A stretch of 64,000 nucleotides of DNA from Puniceibacterium confluentis (GCF_007923445.1 NZ_VOJI01000001.1:248001-312000), one strand, 5' to 3'. Positions 45,773 to 55,227 are shown, numbered from the stretch's first letter. Notes: generated by a model not told the origin, from the sequence alone. Made by a program: numbers and translations.

Positions 45773-46451
45773 GTTGCTCGACGCGTTCCAGCAGAGCCTT
45801 CGCTGCCATCTGTTCGGCCTGCCGCTTTGACCCGGCTGTCGCTTCGGCAAAGGCGCCGTCGTCCAGTTCGGCGCGGATGGTGAAGACAGGGGCGTGATCC
45901 GGACCCGAGCGGGCGGTTTCGGTGTAGCGCGGCGGCTGCTGACCCCGCGCCTGTGCCCATTCCTGCAATGCGGTCTTTGCGTCGCGCGCATCCTCGTCGA
46001 CCCGGGAGATCCGCTCGCCCCAGTGACGGAGTATCATTGCCCTGGCGGCCTCGAACCCGGCGTCAAGGTAGACGGCGGCGATGACCGCCTCCATTCCGTC
46101 ACCCAGCAAGGCCAGCTTGCGCCGCCCGCCCGAGAGCATCTCGGACCGGCCAAGTTTCAACGCCGCGCCAAGGTCGATCTCGCGGGCAACGTCGGCGCAG
46201 GTTTCCTTGCGCACAAGGGCGTTGAACCGCGGGGCGAGCTGGCCTTCGGACGCGCTGCGGTCTCCGGCCAGCAGCGCCTCGGCCATGACGAGGCCAAGCA
46301 CCCGGTCGCCAAGAAATTCCAACCGCTGGTTGTCATCCCTGTTGGGGCCCGACATCGAGGCATGTGTCACTGCGCGCAACAGCAGCTCCGGGCGCGAGAA
46401 GTCATGGCCCAGTCGCTGCTGCAGCGCCTTCAGATCAGCCGATAACTTCAA
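45765..46451 (-). CDS. rnc: Ribonuclease III
   Basis: RNase III cleaves double-stranded RNA in rRNA and mRNA processing. The 228-residue protein has the signature [14 protein letters not shown] with catalytic Glu45 and Asp49, a second acidic pair in [16 protein letters not shown], and a C-terminal dsRNA-binding domain (about 155-226). It starts with TTG inside the lepB stop (TTGA overlap) and the AAGGGA before it lies within lepB, so it is coupled to lepB. Confidence 0.95.
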   Translation of the reverse strand: MKLSADLKALQQRLGHDFSRPELLLRAVTHASMSGPNRDDNQRLEFLGDRVLGLVMAEALLAGDRSASEGQLAPRFNALVRKETCADVAREIDLGAALKLGRSEMLSGGRRKLALLGDGMEAVIAAVYLDAGFEAARAMILRHWGERISRVDEDARDAKTALQEWAQARGQQPPRYTETARSGPDHAPVFTIRAELDDGAFAEATAGSKRQAEQMAAKALLERVEQRG

Positions 46452-47284
46452 TGGATTCCCTTGAAGAAACGATCGGCGCGCCATGTCCAGAAGTACAGCA
46501 TGGAACGGCCGGCGGACGAAAATACGATGCGGTCGGCGCGGCCGACGATGTTTTCATAGGGCACGAACCCGACGCCGCCGGTGATGGCAGGCACGCGGCT
46601 GTCGGACGAATTGTCGCGGTTGTCACCCATGAAGAAGTACTGACCCTCGGGCACGGTATAGACTGTCGTGTTGTCGGACCCCTGTGTCCCGATGTTGAGA
46701 ATGTCATGGCTGACGCCGTTGGGCAGGGTTTCGGTAAAGCGTTCCTTGATACAGATGCCGCCGTCGCCGACCGGTCCATTGGCGCAGCGCGGTCGCAGCC
46801 CCTGGGGGCCCTGCGGCTCGGCGGTTTCCTCAAAGGTGCCGGCGGGGTCGATCTGCACCGGCGTGCCGTTGATGTACAGCAGGCCGTCCTTGACCTGGAT
46901 GGTTTCGCCGGGCAGGCCGATCAGCCGCTTGATGAAATCGCGCCCCGAAACCGGGTGGCGAAAGACAACCACGTCGCCGCGCTGCGGCTCGCCGCCCAGA
47001 ATACGGCTGTTGTCTCCATCGAGAAATCCGCAGATGTCGGCGGCATCTATGTCGATGCCGATTCCCGGCAGATAGACCGAGGGGCAGGACGCATAGGAAT
47101 AGCCATAGGCCATCTTGTTCACGAACAGGAAGTCGCCGATCAGCAATGTGTCCTTCATCGACCCGGACGGAATCCAGAACGGCTGAAAGAACAGGGTGCG
47201 GAAGATACCTGCGATCAGCAGCGCGTAGACCACCGTCTTGATGGTTTCGACGAAACCGTTGCCCTTGCCGCTGTCGGATGCCAT
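46448..47284 (-). CDS. lepB: Signal peptidase I
   Basis: LepB removes signal peptides from exported proteins at the periplasmic face. The 278-residue protein has a membrane anchor (about 15-33), the catalytic Ser42 in IPSGSMKD and the general base Lys119 in [12 protein letters not shown], then the [13 protein letters not shown] box. A long insert (about 60-95 and 145-180) contains several cysteines. It overlaps rnc by 4 bp. Confidence 0.97.
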   Translation of the reverse strand: MASDSGKGNGFVETIKTVVYALLIAGIFRTLFFQPFWIPSGSMKDTLLIGDFLFVNKMAYGYSYASCPSVYLPGIGIDIDAADICGFLDGDNSRILGGEPQRGDVVVFRHPVSGRDFIKRLIGLPGETIQVKDGLLYINGTPVQIDPAGTFEETAEPQGPQGLRPRCANGPVGDGGICIKERFTETLPNGVSHDILNIGTQGSDNTTVYTVPEGQYFFMGDNRDNSSDSRVPAITGGVGFVPYENIVGRADRIVFSSAGRSMLYFWTWRADRFFKGIH

Positions 47285-47369
47285 TGCGCATGCCCTCTGC
47301 CTGACGTTCCCGCGCTACATGCTGCCGTGGGCAGGGCGTGTCAAGGACAAGGCTCCCGGGGCTGGGAGG

Positions 47370-47804
47370 TCATGTCCCGCGACGAGGCGGCGGCGCCGCC
47401 GCCGTCCGGAGCGGCAGCGCCTCGATCACCACGAAAGCCTGCGCCCAGGGGTGATCGTCCGTCAGGGTCACATGGATCAGCGCCTCGTGACCCGGCGGCG
47501 TCATCTCGGCAAGCCGCTTCTCGGCCCAGCCACTCACCGCCATGACCGGCTGACCGGTCGGCAGGTTCGAAACAGCCATGTCTTTCCAGGAAATGCCCAT
47601 GCGCAAGCCGGTGCCCAGGGCTTTGGAGCAGGCCTCCTTCGCGGCCCATCTCTTGGCATAGGTCCCGGCGACGTCCCTGCGCCGCTCGGCCTTGCGTTGT
47701 TCCGTCTCGGTAAAGACCCTGTCGCGAAAACGCGCGCCAAAACGGTCCAGCGTTGCCGCGATGCGGTCGATGTTGGCAAGATCGGTGCCGATGCCAAGGA
47801 TCAT
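47370..47804 (-). CDS. acpS: Holo-[acyl-carrier-protein] synthase
   Basis: AcpS attaches 4'-phosphopantetheine to apo-ACP. The 144-residue protein has the metal-binding [12 protein letters not shown] (Asp8 in GTD) and the [14 protein letters not shown] motif with the catalytic Glu. Of two in-frame ATGs, 47804 is chosen because GGGAG is 7 nt away; 47810 would be only 1 nt from it. The longer frame upstream runs through repeat D and is not coding. Confidence 0.95.
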   Translation of the reverse strand: MILGIGTDLANIDRIAATLDRFGARFRDRVFTETEQRKAERRRDVAGTYAKRWAAKEACSKALGTGLRMGISWKDMAVSNLPTGQPVMAVSGWAEKRLAEMTPPGHEALIHVTLTDDHPWAQAFVVIEALPLRTAAAPPPRRGT

Positions 47805-47904
47805 CCGCATACTCCCTGCGGCAGAAATCGAGGACCGGTGACGCGCCGGATCCCGGCGATGGAACCCCGAAATCCGGTGCCACAGGAGGAGGGTGCCGGA
47901 GGGC

Positions 47905-47955
47905 GCAAAAGTTTTAAAAAAAACTTTTGCCAAGACTTTTTTGCAAAAGTCTTGG
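47905..47955 (+). repeat. Intergenic double-hairpin element, copy D
   Basis: GCAAAAGTTTT-AAAA-AAAACTTTTGC (47905-47930, perfect 11-bp arms) followed by CAAGACTTTT-TTGC-AAAAGTCTTG (47931-47954, perfect). It lies between pdxJ and acpS, 6 bp from the pdxJ stop, in the opposite orientation to transcription. Confidence 0.88.
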
Positions 47956-47961
47956 GCGGGC

Positions 47962-48714
47962 TCACGGCCGGGCGTCCTCCATCAGGCGGCGCATCTCGGC
48001 GATTGCCGGCTGCAATCCGCGAAAGATCGCCTCGCCGATCAGGAAATGTCCGATATTGAGTTCCATCACCTCCGGAAACGCGGCAACAGGGTGCACGGTC
48101 TCATATGTAAGTCCGTGGCCCGCATGCACTTCGAGTCCAAGGGCATGTGCATGGGCGGCCATTGTCCGCAGCTTGTCCAGTTCCGCGTCACGGGCCGTGA
48201 AGTCGCCGCCGGAATGGGCATCACAATAGGCGCCGGTATGCAGTTCGATCACCTGCGCCCCGATGCGGTGTGCGGCATCAATCTGGCGCGCGTCGGCGGC
48301 GATGAAGATCGAGACCCGGCAGCCCGCTTCGCGCAGCGGCGCGATGTAATGCGCCAGCCGGTTTTCGTCCTGTGCGACGTCCAGCCCGCCCTCGGTGGTG
48401 CGTTCCTCGCGCTTTTCCGGCACCAGGCAGACGGCATGCGGTTTATGTCGCAGGGCAATCTTCTGCATCTCGTCGGTTGCGGCCATCTCGAAGTTGAGGG
48501 GCACCTTCAGCACCGCCATGAGACCTTCGATATCGGCATCGGAGATGTGGCGGCGGTCTTCACGCAGATGGGCGGTGATGCCGTCCGCGCCGGCTTCCTG
48601 TGCCAGTAATGCGGCCCGCAGCGGGTCGGGGGTGGCGCCGCCGCGGGCATTGCGCACCGTGGCCACGTGGTCGATGTTGACGCCAAGGCGCAGGGGTCCT
48701 GTCGGGGTGGTCAT
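47962..48714 (-). CDS. pdxJ: Pyridoxine 5'-phosphate synthase
   Basis: PdxJ condenses 1-deoxyxylulose 5-phosphate and 3-amino-2-oxopropyl phosphate into pyridoxine phosphate. The 250-residue TIM barrel shows [46 protein letters not shown]-type residues, IELHTGAY and [11 protein letters not shown]. It is in the DUF2062 - pdxJ - acpS - lepB - rnc series. Confidence 0.97.
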   Translation of the reverse strand: MTTPTGPLRLGVNIDHVATVRNARGGATPDPLRAALLAQEAGADGITAHLREDRRHISDADIEGLMAVLKVPLNFEMAATDEMQKIALRHKPHAVCLVPEKREERTTEGGLDVAQDENRLAHYIAPLREAGCRVSIFIAADARQIDAAHRIGAQVIELHTGAYCDAHSGGDFTARDAELDKLRTMAAHAHALGLEVHAGHGLTYETVHPVAAFPEVMELNIGHFLIGEAIFRGLQPAIAEMRRLMEDARP

Positions 48715-48750
48715 TGCGGTCTTCCGGCTGTTTCAGTCACTGGCCGCAGG

Positions 48751-49404
48751 CTAGTCGCCCGCGGGGCTGCCGTCAGCCTGTTTCTTCTTTTTTTTCAGAG
48801 AAGCAAGCTTGGCTTTCAGCGCGCCTTTGCGGCGGTTCTGATAGACCCGGATCACCGGAACGGACAGGTAGTAGGCGATGAGTCCGGTGACGATGCCGGG
48901 GATGATCCCGCCCACCATGTAGGGAAAGAACACTTCGTGGTAAAAGATCGACAGCCCGTGCCAGTCGGGGTTGCCGCCGTTGAAGAGGGTCAGCAGATTG
49001 CGCCACAACTCCTCGCCGGCTTCGGCAAACTTTTCCCCCAGCGAGCCATGCAGGGACGGATCGCGGTTCAGCCCGAGAAGCCAGTAGCCGGTCTTCATCG
49101 ACACGATGCCGATCGGCAGGTAGGTCAAAGGATTGCCAAAGAACGTGGCCAGCAGCGAGGCGATAATGTTGCCGCGCATGATGAATGCCAGGCTGCCGGC
49201 GACAATGAAGTGCAGGCCGTAGAAGGGGGTGAACGTGGTGAAAACCCCGGCAAAGATCCCGCGGGCGATGCGTTCCGGCGGATCGGGCAGACGGTGAAGG
49301 CGGTGCTGGACATAGCGGGCCGCCCGTCCCCATCCGCCGCGGGGCCAGAGGGCTTCGAGCGCCAGCTTCCAGATCGGTCGCCTGTCCCGGCGTTTGAAGA
49401 CCAC
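48751..49404 (-). CDS. DUF2062 membrane protein
   Basis: A 217-residue membrane protein of unknown function. The core has GIFAGVFTTFTPFYGLHFIVA, a second hydrophobic hairpin near 85-105 with FFGNPLTYLPIG, and a third near 165-185. The C-terminus is a lysine-rich tail (LKAKLASLKKKKKQ). It lies between rsh (19 bp upstream) and pdxJ (36 bp downstream), and the three are probably cotranscribed. Confidence 0.9.
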   Translation of the reverse strand: MVFKRRDRRPIWKLALEALWPRGGWGRAARYVQHRLHRLPDPPERIARGIFAGVFTTFTPFYGLHFIVAGSLAFIMRGNIIASLLATFFGNPLTYLPIGIVSMKTGYWLLGLNRDPSLHGSLGEKFAEAGEELWRNLLTLFNGGNPDWHGLSIFYHEVFFPYMVGGIIPGIVTGLIAYYLSVPVIRVYQNRRKGALKAKLASLKKKKKQADGSPAGD

Positions 49405-49423
49405 GCTGCCCGTCCTTCCCGTT

Positions 49424-51562
49424 CTATTCCGCGGCTGCCTGCGCCACGCTGAGTGACGGATTGCGCCGTCGGTCTATTGTTGCAACGTCACGTTCCGCCT
49501 CGAGCGCCGAGATGACCGAATGCAGGTGCTCTGCGTCCCGCAATTCGATGTCCAGCAGCACCCGGTAGAAATCGGGCTTCCGGTCTTCGAACTTGAGATC
49601 CGAGATATTGGCCTTCTGCTCTCCGATCAATGTGCAAATCCGTCCCAGAACTCCGGCGTCGTTGCCAATGGTCATATCCAGTGAAACGGCGTAGATCGGT
49701 GCATGGTTCCCTGTGGCCCATTGCAGATCCAGCCAGCGGGTCGGCTGATCCTCGAAAGTGGCCAGCGCGGCGCAGTCGATCGAGTGCACGATGACGCCGC
49801 GCCCGCGCTGGGTGATGCCGACAATGCGTTCGCCGGGCAGCGGCTGACAGCAGGGCGCACGTTCAAAACTCTGACCTTCGGTGATGCCGACCACGGCGCG
49901 TTTGAGGTCGATGTCTCCGGCCTTGGCCGGGGCAAGGTCAGGGTAGACCGCCTGCACCACTTCCCGGGCCGTGATCTCGGCGCTGCCGAGGCGGGCCAGA
50001 AGCGTTTCCCGATCCCCGAGGCGAAGGGTGCGCGCGGCTTTTTCCAGCGCCTTGTCCGAAGCTTTCTTGCCCACATTCTCGAACGCGGAGCGGGCCAGTT
50101 CCTGACCGAGTTTCACGAACCTCTCGCGATTTGCCTCGCGCAGGGCGCGGCGAATGGCGGTCTTGGCTTTGCCGGTGGTGGCGATGTCGAGCCAGGTGGC
50201 CTGCGGGGTCTGGCCCTCTGCGGTGATGATGTCCACGGACTGGCCGTTCTTCATCCGGGTCCAGAGCGGCACCCGCAGTCCGTCGATCTTGGCCCCGACG
50301 CAGGCCGAGCCGATCCGGGTGTGGATCGCATAGGCAAAATCCAGCGGTGTGGCGCCGCGCGGCAGCTTGACCACGTCGCCTTTCGGGGTGAAGCAGAACA
50401 CCTGGTCGGTGTACATCTCGAGCTTGACCGCCTCGAGGAATTCGTCGTGGTCGTCCTCTCCGTCGAACTGTTCGGTGAGCGAGGCGATCCAGCGCACCGG
50501 GTCCACGGCAAAGGGGTTTTCCGAGCGCACGCCGTCGCGGTAGGACCAGTGCGCCGCCACGCCGGTCTCGGCGACATCATGCATCTGGCGGGTGCGGATC
50601 TGCACTTCGACCCGCTTGCCGTCGCGGCCCGACACCGTGGTGTGGATCGACCGGTAACCGTTCGACTTCGGCTGGCTGATGTAGTCCTTGAACCGGCCCG
50701 GCACCGATTTCCAGCGGTGATGGATCGCGCCCAGAGCCTGATAGCAGTCCTGTTCCGTGCGGGTGATGACCCGAAAACCGTAGATGTCCGACAGACGGGA
50801 GAAGCCCATCTCCTTTTCCTGCATCTTGCGCCAGACCGAATACGGCTTCTTGGCGCGGCCAAAGACTTCGGCCTCGATCCCGGCCTTTTCCAGCTCGTGC
50901 CGCATGTCCGAGGTGATCCGGTGAATCACGTCGCCCGCCTCTTTCTGCAGGGTGATGAAGCGGCGGATGATGCTGGCGCGGCCCTCGGGGTTGAGCACCC
51001 GGAAGGCGAGATCCTCAAGCTCTTCGCGCATCCACTGCATGCCCATCCGCCCCGCGAGGGGGGCGTAGATGTCCATGGTTTCGCGGGCTTTCTGGTGCTG
51101 CTTTTCGGGACGCATCGCCTTGATCGTGCGCATGTTGTGCAGACGGTCGGCCAGCTTGACCAGAATCACCCGCAGGTCCTTGGACATGGCCATGAACAGC
51201 TTGCGGAAATTCTCGGCCTGCTTGGTCTCCGAACTCGACAGTTGCAGATTGGTCAGCTTGGTGACGCCGTCGACCAGCATCGCGACCTCGGGGCCGAACT
51301 GGCGCGAGACTTCGGAATAGGTGGATTTGGTGTCTTCGATCGTATCGTGCAGCAGCGCGGTGATGATCGTGGCATCGTCGAGCTGCTGTTCGGTCAGGAT
51401 CGCGGCGACGGCCACGGGGTGGGTGAAATAGGGTTCGCCGGAATGACGCACCTGGCCGTCGTGCATGCGGTCGCCATATGCATAGGCGGCGCGAATCAGA
51501 TCGGCATTGGTCTTGGGGTTATAGTTGCGGACCAGTGCAACCAGATCTTCGGCCGCGATCAT
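49424..51562 (-). CDS. rsh: Bifunctional (p)ppGpp synthetase/hydrolase (Rsh)
   Basis: The stringent-response enzyme, 712 residues. The N-terminal HD hydrolase domain has His48 in YFTHPVAVA and HDTIEDT (72-78). The synthetase domain follows, with DIYGFRVIT and GYRSIHTTV. A TGS domain (about 385-450) and a C-terminal ACT domain (about 635-705) complete it. Both catalytic halves look intact, as expected for the single Rsh of alphaproteobacteria. It follows rpoZ by 39 bp, a common order. Confidence 0.96.
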   Translation of the reverse strand: MIAAEDLVALVRNYNPKTNADLIRAAYAYGDRMHDGQVRHSGEPYFTHPVAVAAILTEQQLDDATIITALLHDTIEDTKSTYSEVSRQFGPEVAMLVDGVTKLTNLQLSSSETKQAENFRKLFMAMSKDLRVILVKLADRLHNMRTIKAMRPEKQHQKARETMDIYAPLAGRMGMQWMREELEDLAFRVLNPEGRASIIRRFITLQKEAGDVIHRITSDMRHELEKAGIEAEVFGRAKKPYSVWRKMQEKEMGFSRLSDIYGFRVITRTEQDCYQALGAIHHRWKSVPGRFKDYISQPKSNGYRSIHTTVSGRDGKRVEVQIRTRQMHDVAETGVAAHWSYRDGVRSENPFAVDPVRWIASLTEQFDGEDDHDEFLEAVKLEMYTDQVFCFTPKGDVVKLPRGATPLDFAYAIHTRIGSACVGAKIDGLRVPLWTRMKNGQSVDIITAEGQTPQATWLDIATTGKAKTAIRRALREANRERFVKLGQELARSAFENVGKKASDKALEKAARTLRLGDRETLLARLGSAEITAREVVQAVYPDLAPAKAGDIDLKRAVVGITEGQSFERAPCCQPLPGERIVGITQRGRGVIVHSIDCAALATFEDQPTRWLDLQWATGNHAPIYAVSLDMTIGNDAGVLGRICTLIGEQKANISDLKFEDRKPDFYRVLLDIELRDAEHLHSVISALEAERDVATIDRRRNPSLSVAQAAAE

Positions 51563-51601
51563 GCGACTCTCTCCTTAACTGGCCCGCATCTGATGCGGGC
51601 C

Positions 51602-51955
51602 TCAGCCCTGGCCTTGCGCCTCCATCAGCGCGCGCAGCAGTTTCTCTTCGGACATGTCGTCCTCGGCGGGCTTGTCAGGCTCGGAGCCCATCAGCAGCGC
51701 CATGGCATCATCTTCCGGCTCGTCGACTTCGATCTGGGTCTGGTTGCTCTCGATCAGACGCTCGCGCAGCTCATCGGCGGACTGGGTCTCATCCGCGATC
51801 TCGCGCAGGGCGACGACCGGGTTCTTGTCGTTGTCACGGTCCACGGTAATCGCCCCGCCTGCGGCGATTTCGCGGGCGCGGTGTGCTGCGAGCATTACCA
51901 GCTCGAAGCGGTTGGGGACTTTGTCGACGCAATCTTCTACGGTGACGCGTGCCAT
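51602..51955 (-). CDS. rpoZ: RNA polymerase subunit omega
   Basis: Omega helps assemble RNA polymerase and forms part of a ppGpp-binding site. The 117-residue protein starts [30 protein letters not shown]-like, broken here at the standard family blocks, and has [13 protein letters not shown]; the acidic C-terminal extension (about 80-117) is typical of alphaproteobacteria. It is upstream of rsh on the same strand. Confidence 0.96.
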   Translation of the reverse strand: MARVTVEDCVDKVPNRFELVMLAAHRAREIAAGGAITVDRDNDKNPVVALREIADETQSADELRERLIESNQTQIEVDEPEDDAMALLMGSEPDKPAEDDMSEEKLLRALMEAQGQG

Positions 51956-52034
51956 GGAACACTCCAGTTCTGTCGGTTCGCCTTGGAAACCGCAGCTTTA
52001 GCGTGGGCCGGGGCGGATGACAAGGCAGGATTGC

Positions 52035-52604
52035 TCACAAAGGCACGACCTCGGCGCGCGCTGCCGGGTCGAGCGCATCGCAGAGCTGGGCGACGGTGCG
52101 TCCCAGTGTCGGATGAACCCATTGTGCCGCAATTTCGGCCAGTGGCACAAGTACGAAAGCACGGTCCTGCAGGCGCGGGTGCGGCAGGATCAGTTGCTCG
52201 GGGGCGATCCGGGCCTGGGTTTCGGGTGGCAATGCGCGCCATTTTGCCTGTTCTGCAGCATCCGGCAGCACGATATTGCCGACTCCAAGCAGATCAAGAT
52301 CCAGGGTGCGCATGCCCCAACGCTCTGTCCGCCTGCGGCCAAGGGAATTTTCGACCGCATGCAAGCGCTGCAATATTATGCCGGGAATGTCGGCGCAGCG
52401 CACAACCATAGCGGCATTAACGTAATCGGGGCCAGCGCCTGCAGGAAAACAAGGCGTTGAATAAAAACGGCTAATTTTGCGCACCTTCAGGCCGGATCTG
52501 GCGATTTTCTGTATCGCCAAATCCAGAGTTTCCGTAGGGTTACGGGTCAACGCACCCAGATTTGATCCTAGCGCGATCAAGCTGTCTTGTTCAATTGCTC
52601 TCAT
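52035..52604 (-). CDS. folK: 2-Amino-4-hydroxy-6-hydroxymethyldihydropteridine diphosphokinase
   Basis: FolK pyrophosphorylates 6-hydroxymethyl-dihydropterin in folate synthesis. The 189-residue protein has ALGSNLG near the start, VENSLGRRRTERWGMRTLDLDLL (metal-binding Asp residues, broken into family blocks) and LPHPRLQDRAFVLVPL. The ATG at 52604 has AAAGGA 7 nt upstream. It precedes rpoZ with a 79-bp gap and is divergent from the NYN-domain gene. Confidence 0.94.
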   Translation of the reverse strand: MRAIEQDSLIALGSNLGALTRNPTETLDLAIQKIARSGLKVRKISRFYSTPCFPAGAGPDYVNAAMVVRCADIPGIILQRLHAVENSLGRRRTERWGMRTLDLDLLGVGNIVLPDAAEQAKWRALPPETQARIAPEQLILPHPRLQDRAFVLVPLAEIAAQWVHPTLGRTVAQLCDALDPAARAEVVPL

Positions 52605-52645
52605 GGGACTATCCTTTTGCACACAACCTGCGGGTTGAACACCGT

Positions 52646-52659
52646 GTAGAATTATCTAC
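52646..52659. promoter_or_regulatory. Palindrome in the folK/NYN divergent promoter region
   Basis: GTAGA-ATTA-TCTAC is a perfect 5-bp-arm inverted repeat 42 bp upstream of the folK start. A further GTAGAT follows at 52671. It could bind a regulator of either gene; none is identified. Confidence 0.3.
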
Positions 52660-52754
52660 TTTTATCGCCTGTAGATCCGCCGTTGCATTCAGACACTCAC
52701 ACGCCACTCTTCAACTCACGGGCGGCGGGTCGGACATTATCGAAAGGAAATTTG

Positions 52755-53330
52755 ATGTTTTACAAGGACGAACGGCTGGCGCTGTTCATTGATGGATCCA
52801 ACCTTTATGCCGCTGCAAAGGCACTTGGGTTTGACATCGATTACAAGCTTCTGCGTCAGGAATTCGTGCGTCGCGGCAAGATGCTGCGCGCGTTCTACTA
52901 TACCGCCCTGCTGGAGAATGACGAATATTCGCCGATTCGCCCCCTGGTGGACTGGCTGCATTACAACGGCTTCACGATGGTTACGAAGCCGGCGAAAGAG
53001 TACACCGACAGTCAGGGCCGCCGTAAGGTAAAGGGCAACATGGACATCGAGCTGACCGTGGACGCCATGGAGCTGGCGCCGCGGGTCGATCACATCGTGC
53101 TGTTTTCGGGCGATGGCGATTTCCGCCCGCTGGTGGAAAGCCTGCAGCGTCAGGGCGTTCGGGTGTCCGTGGTCTCGACGATCCGCAGCCAGCCGCCGAT
53201 GATCGCGGACGAGCTGCGCCGCCAGGCCGACAACTTCATCGAGCTCGACGAGCTGAAGGACGTGATCGGTCGGCCGCCGCGCGAAGTGCCGGTCGAGCGC
53301 AGCTTTGAAGTCGCCAGCAACGGCAACTGA
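52755..53330 (+). CDS. NYN domain protein, LabA/DUF88 family
   Basis: A 191-residue PIN-like protein. The acidic residues of the NYN domain are in ALFIDGSN, NMDIELTVDAMEL and IVLFSGDGDF, and the C-terminal helix DELRRQADNFIELDEL follows. Family members include the cyanobacterial LabA; RNA binding or cleavage is inferred. GAAAGGAA precedes the ATG at 52755. It is distinct in length and sequence from the other NYN protein of this window (11345-12064). Confidence 0.92.
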   Translation: MFYKDERLALFIDGSNLYAAAKALGFDIDYKLLRQEFVRRGKMLRAFYYTALLENDEYSPIRPLVDWLHYNGFTMVTKPAKEYTDSQGRRKVKGNMDIELTVDAMELAPRVDHIVLFSGDGDFRPLVESLQRQGVRVSVVSTIRSQPPMIADELRRQADNFIELDELKDVIGRPPREVPVERSFEVASNGN

Positions 53331-53371
53331 CATGGCGCGGGCCCGTAGGGGATGACTGGCCCGCGACTTTG

Positions 53372-53827
53372 ATGACCTGGCTCGGAACCGAGATCACGGC
53401 TCTGGCCGTGCTGTTCGCCGCAGCATTCGGGGCGGCGACCCTGTTGCCGTTTCAGTCCGAAATCGTCTTTGTGGCGTTGCAGCTGCGGGACACGGTGCCC
53501 CTGTGGATGATCGTCTCGGTGGCCAGTATCGGCAATACCGCCGGATCGGTGGTGAATTATGCCATGGGTCGCGGCATCGAACGGTTCCGCGATCGGCGCT
53601 GGTTCCCGGTGTCCGAACCGCAGCTGCGCCGCGCCCAGGAGTGGTATCAGCGATGGGGCGTCTGGTCACTGCTGCTCAGCTGGGCACCGCTGGGGGACGC
53701 GATCACGGTGGTTGCCGGGGTCCTGCGCACGCCGCTCCGGGTCTTTCTGCCACTGGTTTTCATCGCCAAGACCGGGCGGTACATCGCCCTGGCCTGGGCC
53801 ACCCGGGCCGCCTTTGGGGCGTCCTGA
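53372..53827 (+). CDS. YqaA-type (DedA/SNARE-associated) membrane protein
   Basis: A 151-residue inner-membrane protein with about four hydrophobic segments. The DedA-like residues are [28 protein letters not shown] and [14 protein letters not shown]. DedA relatives move lipid carriers or contribute to membrane potential; the precise role of YqaA is unknown. The stop codon lies inside hairpin element E. ispH follows 97 bp later. Confidence 0.85.
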   Translation: MTWLGTEITALAVLFAAAFGAATLLPFQSEIVFVALQLRDTVPLWMIVSVASIGNTAGSVVNYAMGRGIERFRDRRWFPVSEPQLRRAQEWYQRWGVWSLLLSWAPLGDAITVVAGVLRTPLRVFLPLVFIAKTGRYIALAWATRAAFGAS

Positions 53828-53852
53828 GAATTTTCGTCCGAAAATTCTCGGG
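53823..53852. repeat. Single-hairpin relative of the double-hairpin elements, copy E
   Basis: GAGAATTTTCG-TC-CGAAAATTCTC (53826-53849) has perfect 11-bp arms and extends by a wobble and two further pairs. It overlaps the stop codon of the YqaA-type gene. The AT-rich stem and the flanking GGGCG resemble the second hairpin of copies B and D. Confidence 0.65.
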
Positions 53853-53924
53853 CGCACATTCCTGCCGCCGGGCACTGGACCCCGGACGCCGCAGGTCTTA
53901 CGTCTGACGGCAGGAGACAGCCTG

Positions 53925-54875
53925 ATGCAACACACACCCCTTACCCTGTATCTGGCCGCGCCGCGCGGCTTCTGCGCCGGCGTGGACCGGGCGATCAAGA
54001 TCGTCGAGATGGCGTTGGAAAAATGGGGCGCGCCGGTCTATGTGCGCCACGAGATCGTGCACAACAAGTTCGTCGTCGACGGTCTGCGCGACAAGGGCGC
54101 GGTCTTTGTCGAAGAGCTGGACGAGTGCCCGCCAGACCGGCCGGTGATCTTTTCGGCCCACGGTGTGCCGAAAGCGGTTCCGGCCGAAGCGGCGCGCCGG
54201 GAGATGGTCTATGTCGATGCGACCTGCCCGCTGGTCAGCAAGGTCCATATCGAGGCGGCCCGTCATGGCGAGAACGGGTTGCAGATGATCATGATCGGCC
54301 ATGCGGGACACCCGGAAACCGTGGGCACCATGGGGCAGCTGCCCGACGGGGACGTGTTGCTGGTCGAGACTGTGGAGGATGTTGCCCGCGTCGACGTGCG
54401 TGATCCGTCCCGGCTGGCCTTTGTGACGCAGACCACGCTGTCGGTCGAAGACACCGCCGGTATCGTTGCCGCCCTGCAGCGCCGGTTCCCGGCGATTGTC
54501 GGGCCACATAAGGAAGACATCTGTTACGCCACGACAAACCGTCAGGAAGCGGTGAAGGCGATGGCGCCCGACTGCGACGCGTTGCTGGTGGTGGGGGCGC
54601 CGAACTCGTCCAACTCGCAGCGGCTGGTCGAGGTTGGAAGGCGCGCGGGCTGTGCGTATTCACAATTGGTGATGCGCGCCACGGATATCGACTGGCGCGC
54701 GCTCGAGGGCATTCGCTCGGTCGGGATCACTGCCGGTGCCTCGGCGCCCGAAGTGCTGATCAATGAGGTGATCGACGCCTTCCGGGCCCGTTATGATGTG
54801 CGGGTCCAGATGGTCGAGACCGCACAGGAGAATGTCGAGTTCAAGGTGCCGCGCATCCTGCGCGAACCGGTTTGA
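53925..54875 (+). CDS. ispH: 4-Hydroxy-3-methylbut-2-enyl diphosphate reductase
   Basis: IspH makes isopentenyl and dimethylallyl diphosphate in the last step of the MEP pathway, using an iron-sulfur cluster. The 316-residue protein has the three cluster cysteines: Cys17 in [10 protein letters not shown], the one in VDATCPLV and the one in [10 protein letters not shown], where the TTNRQ block is diagnostic. His residues in FSAHGVP and GHAGHPE bind the substrate. CAGGAGA precedes the ATG at 53925; the longer frame upstream is not coding. Confidence 0.96.
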   Translation: MQHTPLTLYLAAPRGFCAGVDRAIKIVEMALEKWGAPVYVRHEIVHNKFVVDGLRDKGAVFVEELDECPPDRPVIFSAHGVPKAVPAEAARREMVYVDATCPLVSKVHIEAARHGENGLQMIMIGHAGHPETVGTMGQLPDGDVLLVETVEDVARVDVRDPSRLAFVTQTTLSVEDTAGIVAALQRRFPAIVGPHKEDICYATTNRQEAVKAMAPDCDALLVVGAPNSSNSQRLVEVGRRAGCAYSQLVMRATDIDWRALEGIRSVGITAGASAPEVLINEVIDAFRARYDVRVQMVETAQENVEFKVPRILREPV

Positions 54876-55227
54876 AACCGGCACCGCGGGCCGCACCGCT
54901 TCCGAGCCAGACCGGGTGGCGCGGTGTCCGGCGGTGCGCTGGCGCAGGATGCTCTGGCGGCGCTTCCTGTAACCGCAGGGGTGGCTGAGCGGTCTTTTTC
55001 CGAGTATTTTTGAAGAGAAGAAGGGCGCGCGACCTGGGGTGGTCCCATGGTGGATGTTCCGCAGACTGCACAGTCGGAAGGTTGCGCCTGGGCGCTGGCG
55101 TCCGCCGGTCGTACCGGATGGCGGCGTCCGGTGTCCGCGCCCTGGCGGGCGGCGGGGGGCAACCTGTCGTGCGAAATCCGCATCCTGCCGTGGCATAGCT
55201 CTTGACGCCCGCGGCCGGTAAGGCGAC
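54876..55227. other. Intergenic region between ispH and rnhA
   Basis: This 352-bp stretch contains the GAGTATTT-type element at 54994-55023. A TTGACG hexamer at 55201-55206 could be a -35 box for rnhA, but no -10 is evident. No gene is supported; short open frames on both strands have no coding character. Confidence 0.4.
54994..55023 (+). repeat. Intergenic GAGTATTT...AGAGAAGAAG element, copy 2
   Basis: CTTTTTCCGAGTATTTTTG followed by AAGAGAAGAAG. It shares GAGTATTT and AGAGAAGAAG with copy 1 at 11219-11250 (opposite strand). Confidence 0.5.

Noticed and set aside
49703-52411. Very long + strand open frame (902 codons) opposite rsh and rpoZ
   Set aside because: It is antisense to rsh, rpoZ and part of folK, which carry clear catalytic motifs. 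Its translation is low-complexity and Gly/Ala/Arg/His-rich, a usual artefact of high GC.
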